From contig NZ_BMTV01000035.1 in assembly GCF_014649855.1 (NCBI RefSeq), positions 1 through 64,000 of the forward strand: a stretch of 64,000 nucleotides of DNA, in the 5' to 3' direction. The DNA comes from Streptomyces roseolus (GTDB lineage: Bacteria; Actinomycetota; Actinomycetes; Streptomycetales; Streptomycetaceae). Shown here piece after piece: positions 51,908 through 59,752 of this stretch. Position numbers and translations under genes: made by a program. The number at the start of each line of letters is the position of its first letter. Position 1 is the stretch's first letter. The notes beneath the pieces were generated by a model that worked only from the letters and a program-made list of their open reading frames with translations, was not told the DNA's origin and ran no database searches.

Positions 51908-53520
51908 CCACGCCCACCACCCCCACCGCACCCGGCGCTCCGGGTGGATCCGCCGCACCCGTGACCACCCGCACCACCACCGTGAACGGCCTGGCCACCG
52001 ACGTCCGGCTGCCCGAGGGCCCCGGCCCCTTCCCGACCGTCCTGATCCGCACCCCCTACGACCGCCGGGCCCACGGCGCCGAACTGGAGGGCTGGGCCCG
52101 CAGAGGATTCGCCGCCGTGGCCCAGGACGTCCGGGGCCGCCACGGCTCGCCGGGGGAGTGGCGGCCCTACGCCCACGAGACCCCCGACGGCGCGGACACC
52201 GCCCGCTGGATCCGGAACCGGCCGTGGAGCGACGGCCGCCTGGTCGCCGTCGGCTCCTCCTACGCCGCCCACTGCGCCCTCACCCTCGCCCTGGAGGCGC
52301 CCGAGGACGCGCGCCCCGACGCCGTCATCGCCGCCGTGCCCGCCCTCGGCGTCGCCGACACCGCCCGCGAACCCACCGGAGTCGAGAGGCTGTCGACCCG
52401 GGCCGGCTGGTGGGCGGCGCACGGAGACCGCGCCGACTCCGACGACACGGCGCTCGCGAAGGCCCTCGCCGCCGACCCCGGGGCGCTGGCCCACCTCCCC
52501 CTGCTCGACCTGCCGCGGCGGCTCGGCCGCGCCCTGCCCTCCTGGCCGGAGGTGTGGCGCCGCCACGACCGCGGACGCCTCCTCGCCCACGCCCCGCGGG
52601 CCACGGTGCCGCTGCTCGCCGTCGGCGGCCACCACGACCACTTCGCCGAAGAGACGTTCGCCCTGTGGCGCCGTTGGGGCGGCCCCTCGGCCCGCCTGCT
52701 GACGGGACCCTGGGGGCACGGCCTCGTCGCGGCCCCCGGCCCGGACGCCACCCCCTCCCACCGCGTACGCCTCGGCGACCTCTACGCCCGCTGGGCGTCC
52801 GCCGCGCTCGCCGGAACCCTACGGCCGGGCCGGGCCGGAGCGGTGGCCCTCGGCGGCAGCCCGCTCTGGACGGCCGCCGACGTCGAGGGCGACCCCCACG
52901 AGCCCCGCCTGCTCCCTCCGGGCGCCACCGGTTCCCCCTCCGGTCCTGCCCCCTTCGCGTCCCCGGCCGGCTCCCTCTCCGACCCGGACCGCTCCGTCCC
53001 CCCGGTCCGCTTCACCGCCGACCCCGAACGCCCCGCCTCCTCGGCCGGACTGACCGTGCCGGCCGGCGGGCCGCGCGACCGCTGCGTCCTGGTCTCCCCG
53101 CCCCTGCCCCGGCCGCTCGACCTCCTCGGCCCCGCGCGGCTACGGCTGCGCGCCCGCGCCGACACCCCGTCCGCCGACTGGTTCGCGCGCCTGGTCGCCC
53201 TCGGCCCCGACGGACGGGGCGAGCGGCTCGCCGTCGGAGCGGTCCGCCGCACCGAACCACCCGGACACACCACGGAGTTCACCGTCCCCCTGGGCCGGCT
53301 CGCGCGACGCCTGACGGCGGGCACCCGGCTCCGACTGGAGATCACCGGCCACCACTTCCCGGCACACGCCCGCAACCCGCACACCGGCGAGGACCCCGTC
53401 ACCGCGACCCGGCTCCTCGCCTCCCGGCGAGAGATCGACCCCGCCGCCACCGCACTCGTGCTGAGCGCGCTCCGCACCCGTCCCGTCCCCACCGATCCCG
53501 TGGAGGAGATCCTGCGATGA
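51904..53520 (+). CDS. CocE/NonD-family hydrolase in RiPP cluster
   Basis: This 538-aa alpha/beta hydrolase of the X-Pro dipeptidyl peptidase/CocE family has RTPYDRR, DVRGRHGSPGEW, the nucleophile in VGSSYAA, acid GGHHDHF and His GPWGHG. A C-terminal jelly-roll domain runs from about residue 350. Family members cleave peptides or esters. In this cluster it is a candidate for removing the leader, trimming the product or closing/opening an ester. The nucleophile motif has Ala where Gly is usual (GxSYxG). No signal peptide, so it acts in the cytosol. It overlaps both neighbours (GTGA and ATGA). Confidence 0.85.
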   Translation: MTTPTTPTAPGAPGGSAAPVTTRTTTVNGLATDVRLPEGPGPFPTVLIRTPYDRRAHGAELEGWARRGFAAVAQDVRGRHGSPGEWRPYAHETPDGADTARWIRNRPWSDGRLVAVGSSYAAHCALTLALEAPEDARPDAVIAAVPALGVADTAREPTGVERLSTRAGWWAAHGDRADSDDTALAKALAADPGALAHLPLLDLPRRLGRALPSWPEVWRRHDRGRLLAHAPRATVPLLAVGGHHDHFAEETFALWRRWGGPSARLLTGPWGHGLVAAPGPDATPSHRVRLGDLYARWASAALAGTLRPGRAGAVALGGSPLWTAADVEGDPHEPRLLPPGATGSPSGPAPFASPAGSLSDPDRSVPPVRFTADPERPASSAGLTVPAGGPRDRCVLVSPPLPRPLDLLGPARLRLRARADTPSADWFARLVALGPDGRGERLAVGAVRRTEPPGHTTEFTVPLGRLARRLTAGTRLRLEITGHHFPAHARNPHTGEDPVTATRLLASRREIDPAATALVLSALRTRPVPTDPVEEILR

Positions 53521-54896
53521 CACCGCTGCCCTTGGAAACCCTGGTGGATCCCGTCTGCGGGATCGTCCGCAAGGTCAAGCCCGTCGAACACCCGGAAGGC
53601 GCGCCTCCCCGCTACACGGCGATGACGGCCGAGGTCGCCGACGCCCGCCGCCTCGGACTCTGGCCCGCCGACCGCGTCTCCCTCGGCACCTCCTTCGGCG
53701 ACCCCGAGACCGCCCGCGTCGCGGCCATAGCCGAGGGAGTCGAACGCTACTGCGGCAACCGCGTCCCGCCGCCCGGACACCCCGACGCGCCCCTGCGCGC
53801 CACCGCCGCCGCGCTCACCGGCCGGGGCCTGCGGATCTACGGACCCGACCGGCTCCCCTCGTACGCCGACTGGCAGTACGCGCGGCCGGGGTTCCCCTAC
53901 CGCCCCCTCACCGACGACACCCCCGCCCTGTGGACCCGCGGCACCGAGCGCCTGCCCGGCGGGGCGACCGACGAGGTGTGGGCCCCGGTGGCGCTCACCC
54001 ACCTCAACTGGCGCCAGGGCGAACTCCGCTCCCTGCCCCGCACCCACCACCTCAACTACGCGGGCATCGCCACCGGCCAGGGCCTCGACGACGCCGTCGA
54101 ACGGGGCCTGCTGGAGATCGCCGAACGCGACGCCCTGGAGCTGTGGTGGCACCTCGACGGCCCCGCCCGCGGCATCGACCCGCGGACCGTGCCCGGCCTC
54201 GCCGACGACCTCGCCGGCTCCGGACTCCGCGTGTGGCTCGTCGAGATGCCCTCCGAGTTCGCCCCCTGCGTGGCCGCCCTCGTCCACGACCCGCGCCTCG
54301 ACCTGTACGCGGCCGGCTTCTCCTGCAAGTACGACCCGGCCGAAGCCGCCCGCAAGGCCGTCCTCGAAGCCGTGCACACCTGGGTCTTCACCCAGGGACT
54401 CACCGACCCCGACGGCTGGGTCTTCCAGGCCGTCGACGCCGGACTCCTCGCCAAGGGCCTCTACCTCGACCACCGCGAGGACCGCCGCTACCTCGACGCC
54501 TGCGGTGACCGCTTCGAGCACGTCAGGGACCTGGGCGCCCACGTGCAGGTGTGGCTCGACCCCCGGATGGCCGCCGAGGCGCGGCGGTTCACCGAGCCCG
54601 CGCTCGGCACCGTACCGCTCGACGCCGTCCCGTCCGGCAGCCGGGAGCGGATGGACCACGCCCTGGAACGGGGCGGCCACCGGGTCATGACCTTCGACCT
54701 CACCACGGAGGACGTCGCCGAGACCGCGCTCCGGGTCGCCCGCGTCCTCGTCTCCGGACTGCTCCCCAACGCCCCCGCCGCCTTCGGGTACTTCGGCTGC
54801 CCCCGCCTCGCCGACGTCGCCGCGGCCCGCGGCTGGCGCACCACGGCACCGCACGCCCCCGAGGACTTCACGCTCGCCCCGCCGCCCCACATGTGA
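53517..54896 (+). CDS. YcaO-domain cyclodehydratase
   Basis: This 459-aa YcaO protein uses ATP to activate peptide backbone amides. In azole RiPPs it cyclises Ser, Thr or Cys to azolines. Visible features are the ATP-binding segments AIAEGVERYCGN (E-x-x-ER), GLLEIAERDALELWW and AARKAVLEAVHTW, and a Pro-rich C-terminus (LAPPPHM) as in cyclodehydratases. It needs the RRE/ThiF-like partner two genes upstream. It is overlapped by the hydrolase stop and followed six nucleotides later by the oxidase gene. Confidence 0.9.
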   Translation: MTPLPLETLVDPVCGIVRKVKPVEHPEGAPPRYTAMTAEVADARRLGLWPADRVSLGTSFGDPETARVAAIAEGVERYCGNRVPPPGHPDAPLRATAAALTGRGLRIYGPDRLPSYADWQYARPGFPYRPLTDDTPALWTRGTERLPGGATDEVWAPVALTHLNWRQGELRSLPRTHHLNYAGIATGQGLDDAVERGLLEIAERDALELWWHLDGPARGIDPRTVPGLADDLAGSGLRVWLVEMPSEFAPCVAALVHDPRLDLYAAGFSCKYDPAEAARKAVLEAVHTWVFTQGLTDPDGWVFQAVDAGLLAKGLYLDHREDRRYLDACGDRFEHVRDLGAHVQVWLDPRMAAEARRFTEPALGTVPLDAVPSGSRERMDHALERGGHRVMTFDLTTEDVAETALRVARVLVSGLLPNAPAAFGYFGCPRLADVAAARGWRTTAPHAPEDFTLAPPPHM

Positions 54897-54902
54897 GCCC
54901 CC

Positions 54903-56003
54903 ATGGACCTCGTCACCGCCCTCGCCCGCGCCCGCGGGACCGAACCGCCGGGCCCCGACACCCCCGCCGGCCGCCCGGTACCCGACTGGCCGGGCCCCGG
55001 ACGCGCACTGCCCCCGGCCCCCCGCCCCGGACCGCTCGACCTGGACGGCCTGCTGCGCCTGTCCCTGGCCGCCGCCGACCCCACCGGGCGCCTCCGTCCG
55101 ACCCCGTCCGCGGGCGCGCTGCACCCCGTCGACGCCACCCTCGTCGTCGGCGACGGCTGCTCCCTGCCACCGGGGCGGTACGGCTACGACCCCCTGCGCC
55201 ACCGCGTCCACCACCTGTCTCCCGCCCCCCTCGCAGCCGCCCCCGGAGCGACCGTCGAACTCACCGTCACCCCGCGACGCACCACGAGCCACTACGGCCA
55301 CCGCGCCTGGCCCCTGCTGCTCCTCGACACCGGGCACGCCGCCGCCGCGCTGCACCTGGCCGCCCTCGCCCTGGCCTGCCGCCCGGCCGCCCTCCGCCTC
55401 GACGGCGCCACCGACCGGCCGCAGGCCTCCCTGCACGTCCCGCCACCGGCCGCCGGCCCCGCCCCGCCCGACCCGGAGACGGCCACGGCATCCGACCTCC
55501 TGTCCCGCCGCAGCGCCGAACCGCCGCTCACCGGCACACCGGAAGCCACGGACCTGTACGCCCTCCTGGCCCTCGCCCGCACCGCGGGCAACGGCCACCT
55601 GAGCTGGTGCGCCGCCGTCGGCGGGCCCGCACCGGCGCTCGTCGAAGCCGCGCCCGACGGCACCCTCCGGCGCCTCGCCGCCGGAGACGCCCGGCCCGCA
55701 CTCGCCGCCTGGGCGGCCGGACAGGCCTGGATCGCCCGCGTGGGCGCCGTGCTCCTCGCGTACGGCTGCCCGTCCGACGCCGACGCCCGCCGCATCCGCC
55801 GCGACCACCTGCACGCCGGATACGCCGTCGGGCGCGCCCAGACGGCGGCCGTCCGGCGCGGCCTCGCCGCCCGGGCCGTCGGCTCCTGGCAGCGGGCCGA
55901 CCTGGGCGCGGCCCTGGGCGGCGCACCCGAACGGAACTGGATCGTCCACGGCCTGGCACTCGGCACCGGGTCCGCGGGCCGACCCGAGGAGGGGAACTCG
56001 TGA
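54903..56003 (+). CDS. SagB-like flavin dehydrogenase (azoline oxidase)
   Basis: This 366-aa nitroreductase-fold protein of the SagB/McbC type has the typical RPTPSAGALHPV segment (about residues 62-73), GRYGYDPLRHRVHHL and, late, RNWIVHGLALG. FMN-dependent SagB enzymes oxidise azolines to aromatic azoles. With YcaO this predicts oxazole formation on the serines of the cysteine-free precursor. It lacks a second full nitroreductase copy. Its stop overlaps the first exporter gene (GTGA). Confidence 0.85.
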   Translation: MDLVTALARARGTEPPGPDTPAGRPVPDWPGPGRALPPAPRPGPLDLDGLLRLSLAAADPTGRLRPTPSAGALHPVDATLVVGDGCSLPPGRYGYDPLRHRVHHLSPAPLAAAPGATVELTVTPRRTTSHYGHRAWPLLLLDTGHAAAALHLAALALACRPAALRLDGATDRPQASLHVPPPAAGPAPPDPETATASDLLSRRSAEPPLTGTPEATDLYALLALARTAGNGHLSWCAAVGGPAPALVEAAPDGTLRRLAAGDARPALAAWAAGQAWIARVGAVLLAYGCPSDADARRIRRDHLHAGYAVGRAQTAAVRRGLAARAVGSWQRADLGAALGGAPERNWIVHGLALGTGSAGRPEEGNS

Positions 56004-57739
56004 GCATCCACCCGGAGTTGCGCCGCGCCGCCGGCCACGCGCGCCGCACGCTCCTCGCGGCCACCTGCCTCCAGGCGGCCGTCACGCTCGGCTGGCTCGC
56101 CCAGGCCGTGCTGCTGGCCCTCGCCCTCGCCGCCATCGCCCGCGGCGAGACCGGACCGCTGCCCGCGCTCCTGGCGGCGGCCGCCGCCGTCGTGGTCGTC
56201 CGCGCCGGGCTGAGCCTCGCCCAGCGGCGCACCGCCGCCCGCGCCGGCGCACGCGTCAGGATCCGCCTGCGCGACGAACTCCTCGCCCACCTCGGCCGAC
56301 TCGGCCCCGCGCACCTGACCACCGCCCGCACCGGAGCCGTCCGCACCACCCTCGTCGACGGCGTCGAGGGCGTCGACGCCTACATCTCCCGCTACCTCCC
56401 CCAACTGATCGTCACCCTCACCGCACCGCCCCTCCTCCTCGCCGCGGTGGCCCTCGTCGAACCCCTCGCCCTGCTCGGGCTCGTCCCCGCCCTCCTGCTC
56501 GCCCTCGCCGGCCCCCGCGCCTGGGACCGACTGCTCGCCCAGCGCGGCAAAGAGCACTGGGACACCTATGAGGGCCTCGGCGCCGACTACCTCGAAGCGC
56601 TCCAGGGCATGCCCGCGCTGCGCGCGGCCGGCGCCGTCGGCCGCACCCGGCGACGCCTCGAAGAACGCTCGGCGCACCTGCACCGCGCGACCGTCGCCAA
56701 ACTCCGCGTCTCCCTGGTCGACACCGGCATCACCGACCTCGCCATCCAAGGCGGCACCGCCGCCGCGGCGCTGCTGGCCTGCTGGTCCGCCGCGACCGGA
56801 TCCACCACCCCGACCGGCGCCTACCTCACCCTCCTCCTCGCCGGCGAGTGCTTCCGGCCCGTCCGCGACCTGGCGCGCGAATGGCACGCCGGCTACCTCG
56901 GCGTCTCCGCCGCCGACGGCATCGCCGCCCTGCGCACCGCCGCCCCCGCCGTCGCCGACCACGGGACGGAACCGGCCGACTGGGACCGGGCCCCCGAGAT
57001 CCGCTTCCAGGATGTCGTCTTCACCCATCCCGGCGCCGAGGAGCCCACGCTCCGAGGCGTCACCTTCACCGCCGACGCCGGCCGGACCACCGCGATCGTC
57101 GGACCCTCCGGCGCCGGGAAGTCCACCCTCCTGGGCCTGCTGCTGCGCCACCACGACCCCGGGCACGGCCAGGTCACCGTCGACGGCCGCGGAACGGCCG
57201 CGTACACCCTCGACTCCCTGCGCCGCGGCATCGCCGTCGTCTCCCAGGAGACGTACCTCTTCCACGCCCCCATAGCGGAGAACCTCCGCCTGGCGCGCCC
57301 CGGCGCCACCGACGGAGAGCTGGAGCGCGCCGCCCGCTCGGCCGGGATCCACGACGAGATCACCGCGCTCCCCGACGGCTACGCCACCGTCCTCGGCGAA
57401 CGCGGCGCCACCCTCTCCGGCGGCCAGCGCCAGCGCCTCGCCCTGGCCCGCGCCCTCCTCGCGGACGCCCCCGTCCTCGTCCTGGACGAGGCCACCAGCG
57501 CCGTCGACGAACGCAGGGAGGCGGACATCGTCCGCGACCTGACGGCGGCGGCCCGCGGCCGGACCGTCCTCGTCGTCGCCCACCGCCTCGCGGCCGTCCG
57601 GCACGCCGACCGCATCGTCGTCCTCGACCGGGGACGCGTCGACGCCGTCGGCGACCACCGCGCCCTCGTCGCCGCCGGCGGACTCTACGCCGAGCTCGCC
57701 GCGGCGGGCCGGACCGACCGGGAAGGACTCGCCGCGTGA
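56000..57739 (+). CDS. ABC half-transporter, first of pair
   Basis: This 579-aa protein has six membrane helices (about 1-300) and an ATPase domain with Walker A GPSGAGKST, signature LSGGQRQRLALA and VLVLDEATSAVD. It resembles the CydD/IrtA/YbtP group of type IV half-transporters. With its partner it could export the mature RiPP or take up its metal complex, since IrtAB and YbtPQ are importers in spite of the exporter fold. GTG at 56000 overlaps the oxidase gene, and its stop overlaps the second half-transporter. Confidence 0.9.
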   Translation: MSIHPELRRAAGHARRTLLAATCLQAAVTLGWLAQAVLLALALAAIARGETGPLPALLAAAAAVVVVRAGLSLAQRRTAARAGARVRIRLRDELLAHLGRLGPAHLTTARTGAVRTTLVDGVEGVDAYISRYLPQLIVTLTAPPLLLAAVALVEPLALLGLVPALLLALAGPRAWDRLLAQRGKEHWDTYEGLGADYLEALQGMPALRAAGAVGRTRRRLEERSAHLHRATVAKLRVSLVDTGITDLAIQGGTAAAALLACWSAATGSTTPTGAYLTLLLAGECFRPVRDLAREWHAGYLGVSAADGIAALRTAAPAVADHGTEPADWDRAPEIRFQDVVFTHPGAEEPTLRGVTFTADAGRTTAIVGPSGAGKSTLLGLLLRHHDPGHGQVTVDGRGTAAYTLDSLRRGIAVVSQETYLFHAPIAENLRLARPGATDGELERAARSAGIHDEITALPDGYATVLGERGATLSGGQRQRLALARALLADAPVLVLDEATSAVDERREADIVRDLTAAARGRTVLVVAHRLAAVRHADRIVVLDRGRVDAVGDHRALVAAGGLYAELAAAGRTDREGLAA

Positions 57740-59481
57740 GCCCCACCGACCCCGCTCTCCCGGGCCGGGGCGCCCTGCGCGCCCTGCTCCCCGTGCTCGC
57801 CGGACACCGCGCCATGATCGCCCGGACCTGCGCCGCCGCCCTCGCCGAACAGGCCTCCCTGGTCGCCCTCGTCACCCTGGCCGCGCACGCGGTCGGCACC
57901 GCGATCACCACCGGACGCGCGCCCTCCGCCACGACCGTCGCCGCCTTCTCCCTCCTCGTCGTCCTGCGCGCCCTGATGACGTGGCGGGAGATGGACCTCT
58001 CGCACGACCTGGCCTACCGGGTCCTCGCCGAGCTGCGCGTACGCGTCTTCGACGGGCTCGCGCGCAGCGCTCCCGCCCGGGTCGCCGGCCGGCGCAGCGG
58101 AGACCTGGCCGCGACCGCCATGGCCGACGTCGAAGCGCTGGAGTTCTTCTACGCGCACACCACGGCCCAGCTCCTCGCCTCGGCGACCGTCCTCACCGGC
58201 GGCGCGGTCGTCCTGGCCGGACTCGAACCCTGGCTCCTCGCCGCCCTCCTGCCGGTCGCCCTCCTGCTGGTCGTCGCCCCCTTCGCCGAGGCGGCCGGGC
58301 GTACGGCCCGGGGCGCGCGCACCCGGCGCGCCGCCGCCGACCTGTCCGCCGACACGGTCGAGACGGTCGACGGACTGCGGGAACTGCTGGCGTTCGGCGC
58401 CCTGGCCGAGCGCCGGAACGGGCTCGGCGCGAAGGGACGGAGGCTGGGGGAGGCGCAGCGGGCGGAAGTCACCAGGGAGTCCCTCGCCGCCTCGCTGCGC
58501 GAACTGCTCATCGTCCTCGCCGTCCTCGCCGTGGTGGCCGCCACCGCCCGGGCCGTCGACACGGGGCGCCTCGACGCCGTCTGGGCCCCGGCCACGATGA
58601 CCCTCGCCCTGTCCGTACTCGGCCCGGTCGCCGAATCCGCCAGGTCGCTGAGCCAGGCGATGGGCCTGCGCGCCGCCGCCGCGAGGGTCGACGCCGGGAT
58701 CAGGGCTCCCGCCCTCGCCCCGGAACCCGCCACGGCCCGTCCCCTGCCCCCCGGCCCGCTCGGCGTCCGGCTGCGCGGCCTGGGCTTCGGCTACGACGAC
58801 CGGCCGGTCCTGCGGAACGTCGCCCTCGACCTCCCGGCGGGCCGCACCCTCGCCCTGGTCGGCGCCTCCGGCGCGGGCAAGTCCACCTGCGCCCATCTGC
58901 TGGCCCGGTTCTGGGACCCCCACGAGGGCGCGATCGAGCTCGTGCCGGAATCGGGCGACCCCGTGGACCTGCGCGAACTCACCGACGCCGACCTGCGCCG
59001 CGCCGTCGCCGTCGTCGGCCAGGACACCCCCCTCTTCCACGGGACCCTCGCGGAGAACCTCCGCCTCGCCGCCCCCGACGCCGCCGACGACCGGCTGGCC
59101 GAAGCGGCGGCGCTGTGCGGCCTCGACCGCTTCGCCTCGCTCGACACCGTGATCGGCGAACGCGGCGCCACCCTCTCCGGCGGCCAGCGCGCCCGCATCG
59201 CCCTGGCCCGCGCCCTGCTCGCCGACCCCCGGATCCTGGTCCTCGACGAGACCACCGCCCACCTGGACAACACCGGCGACGCCGAACTCGCCACCGTCCT
59301 GGCGAGGACCCGCGAGCGGCGCACCACCCTCCTGATCGCCCACCGCCCCGTCACCATCCGCCGGGCGGACCGCATAGCGGTCCTGGAATCGGGCCGCGTG
59401 GCCGAGGAAGGCACCTGGGAAGAGCTCACCACCCGACCGGGAAGCGCCTTCGCCCGGCTCCTGGGCGCCGGCACGGAGTGA
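57736..59481 (+). CDS. ABC half-transporter, second of pair
   Basis: This 581-aa partner has six membrane helices and an ATPase domain with GASGAGKST, LSGGQRARIALA and ILVLDETTAHLD. The catalytic glutamate is present in both halves. It resembles CydC/IrtB/YbtQ. It is the last gene of the RiPP operon, and a perfect hairpin follows. Start GTG 57736 overlaps the first half-transporter by four nucleotides. Confidence 0.9.
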   Translation: MSPTDPALPGRGALRALLPVLAGHRAMIARTCAAALAEQASLVALVTLAAHAVGTAITTGRAPSATTVAAFSLLVVLRALMTWREMDLSHDLAYRVLAELRVRVFDGLARSAPARVAGRRSGDLAATAMADVEALEFFYAHTTAQLLASATVLTGGAVVLAGLEPWLLAALLPVALLLVVAPFAEAAGRTARGARTRRAAADLSADTVETVDGLRELLAFGALAERRNGLGAKGRRLGEAQRAEVTRESLAASLRELLIVLAVLAVVAATARAVDTGRLDAVWAPATMTLALSVLGPVAESARSLSQAMGLRAAAARVDAGIRAPALAPEPATARPLPPGPLGVRLRGLGFGYDDRPVLRNVALDLPAGRTLALVGASGAGKSTCAHLLARFWDPHEGAIELVPESGDPVDLRELTDADLRRAVAVVGQDTPLFHGTLAENLRLAAPDAADDRLAEAAALCGLDRFASLDTVIGERGATLSGGQRARIALARALLADPRILVLDETTAHLDNTGDAELATVLARTRERRTTLLIAHRPVTIRRADRIAVLESGRVAEEGTWEELTTRPGSAFARLLGAGTE

Positions 59482-59536
59482 GCGGCCGTGCGCGGTGCCC
59501 GGCTGAACGCCGCCCCCGGGCCGCTCACCCCCGTGA

Positions 59537-59571
59537 GGTCGCGGGACGGCCCGCCGCACCGTCCCGCGACC
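59537..59571 (+). terminator. Terminator of the RiPP operon
   Basis: A perfect 13-bp stem GGTCGCGGGACGG (59537-59549) / CCGTCCCGCGACC (59559-59571) and 9-nt loop lie 56 nt past the last transporter gene. Confidence 0.65.
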
Positions 59572-59752
59572 GCCGTCCTCCTCCCGGGCCGGCCCGGCGG
59601 GTACACCACCGCCGACGTCGCCGCACGGGCCGGATCGACGACGGACCCCGGCGGCGGGACGGAGCGGAGCCAGGACCCGGCACGGCCGCGCGCACGGGCG
59701 CCGTGCGCGTCCGCCCGACACGGGGCACCATGGTCGTGTAGAGGACGGACTC

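Noticed and set aside
50851..59481. Lanthipeptide or lasso-peptide cluster
   Set aside because: No dehydratase, LanC cyclase or asparagine synthetase-like enzyme is present and the precursor lacks cysteine. The YcaO plus SagB-like pair indicates an azole RiPP.
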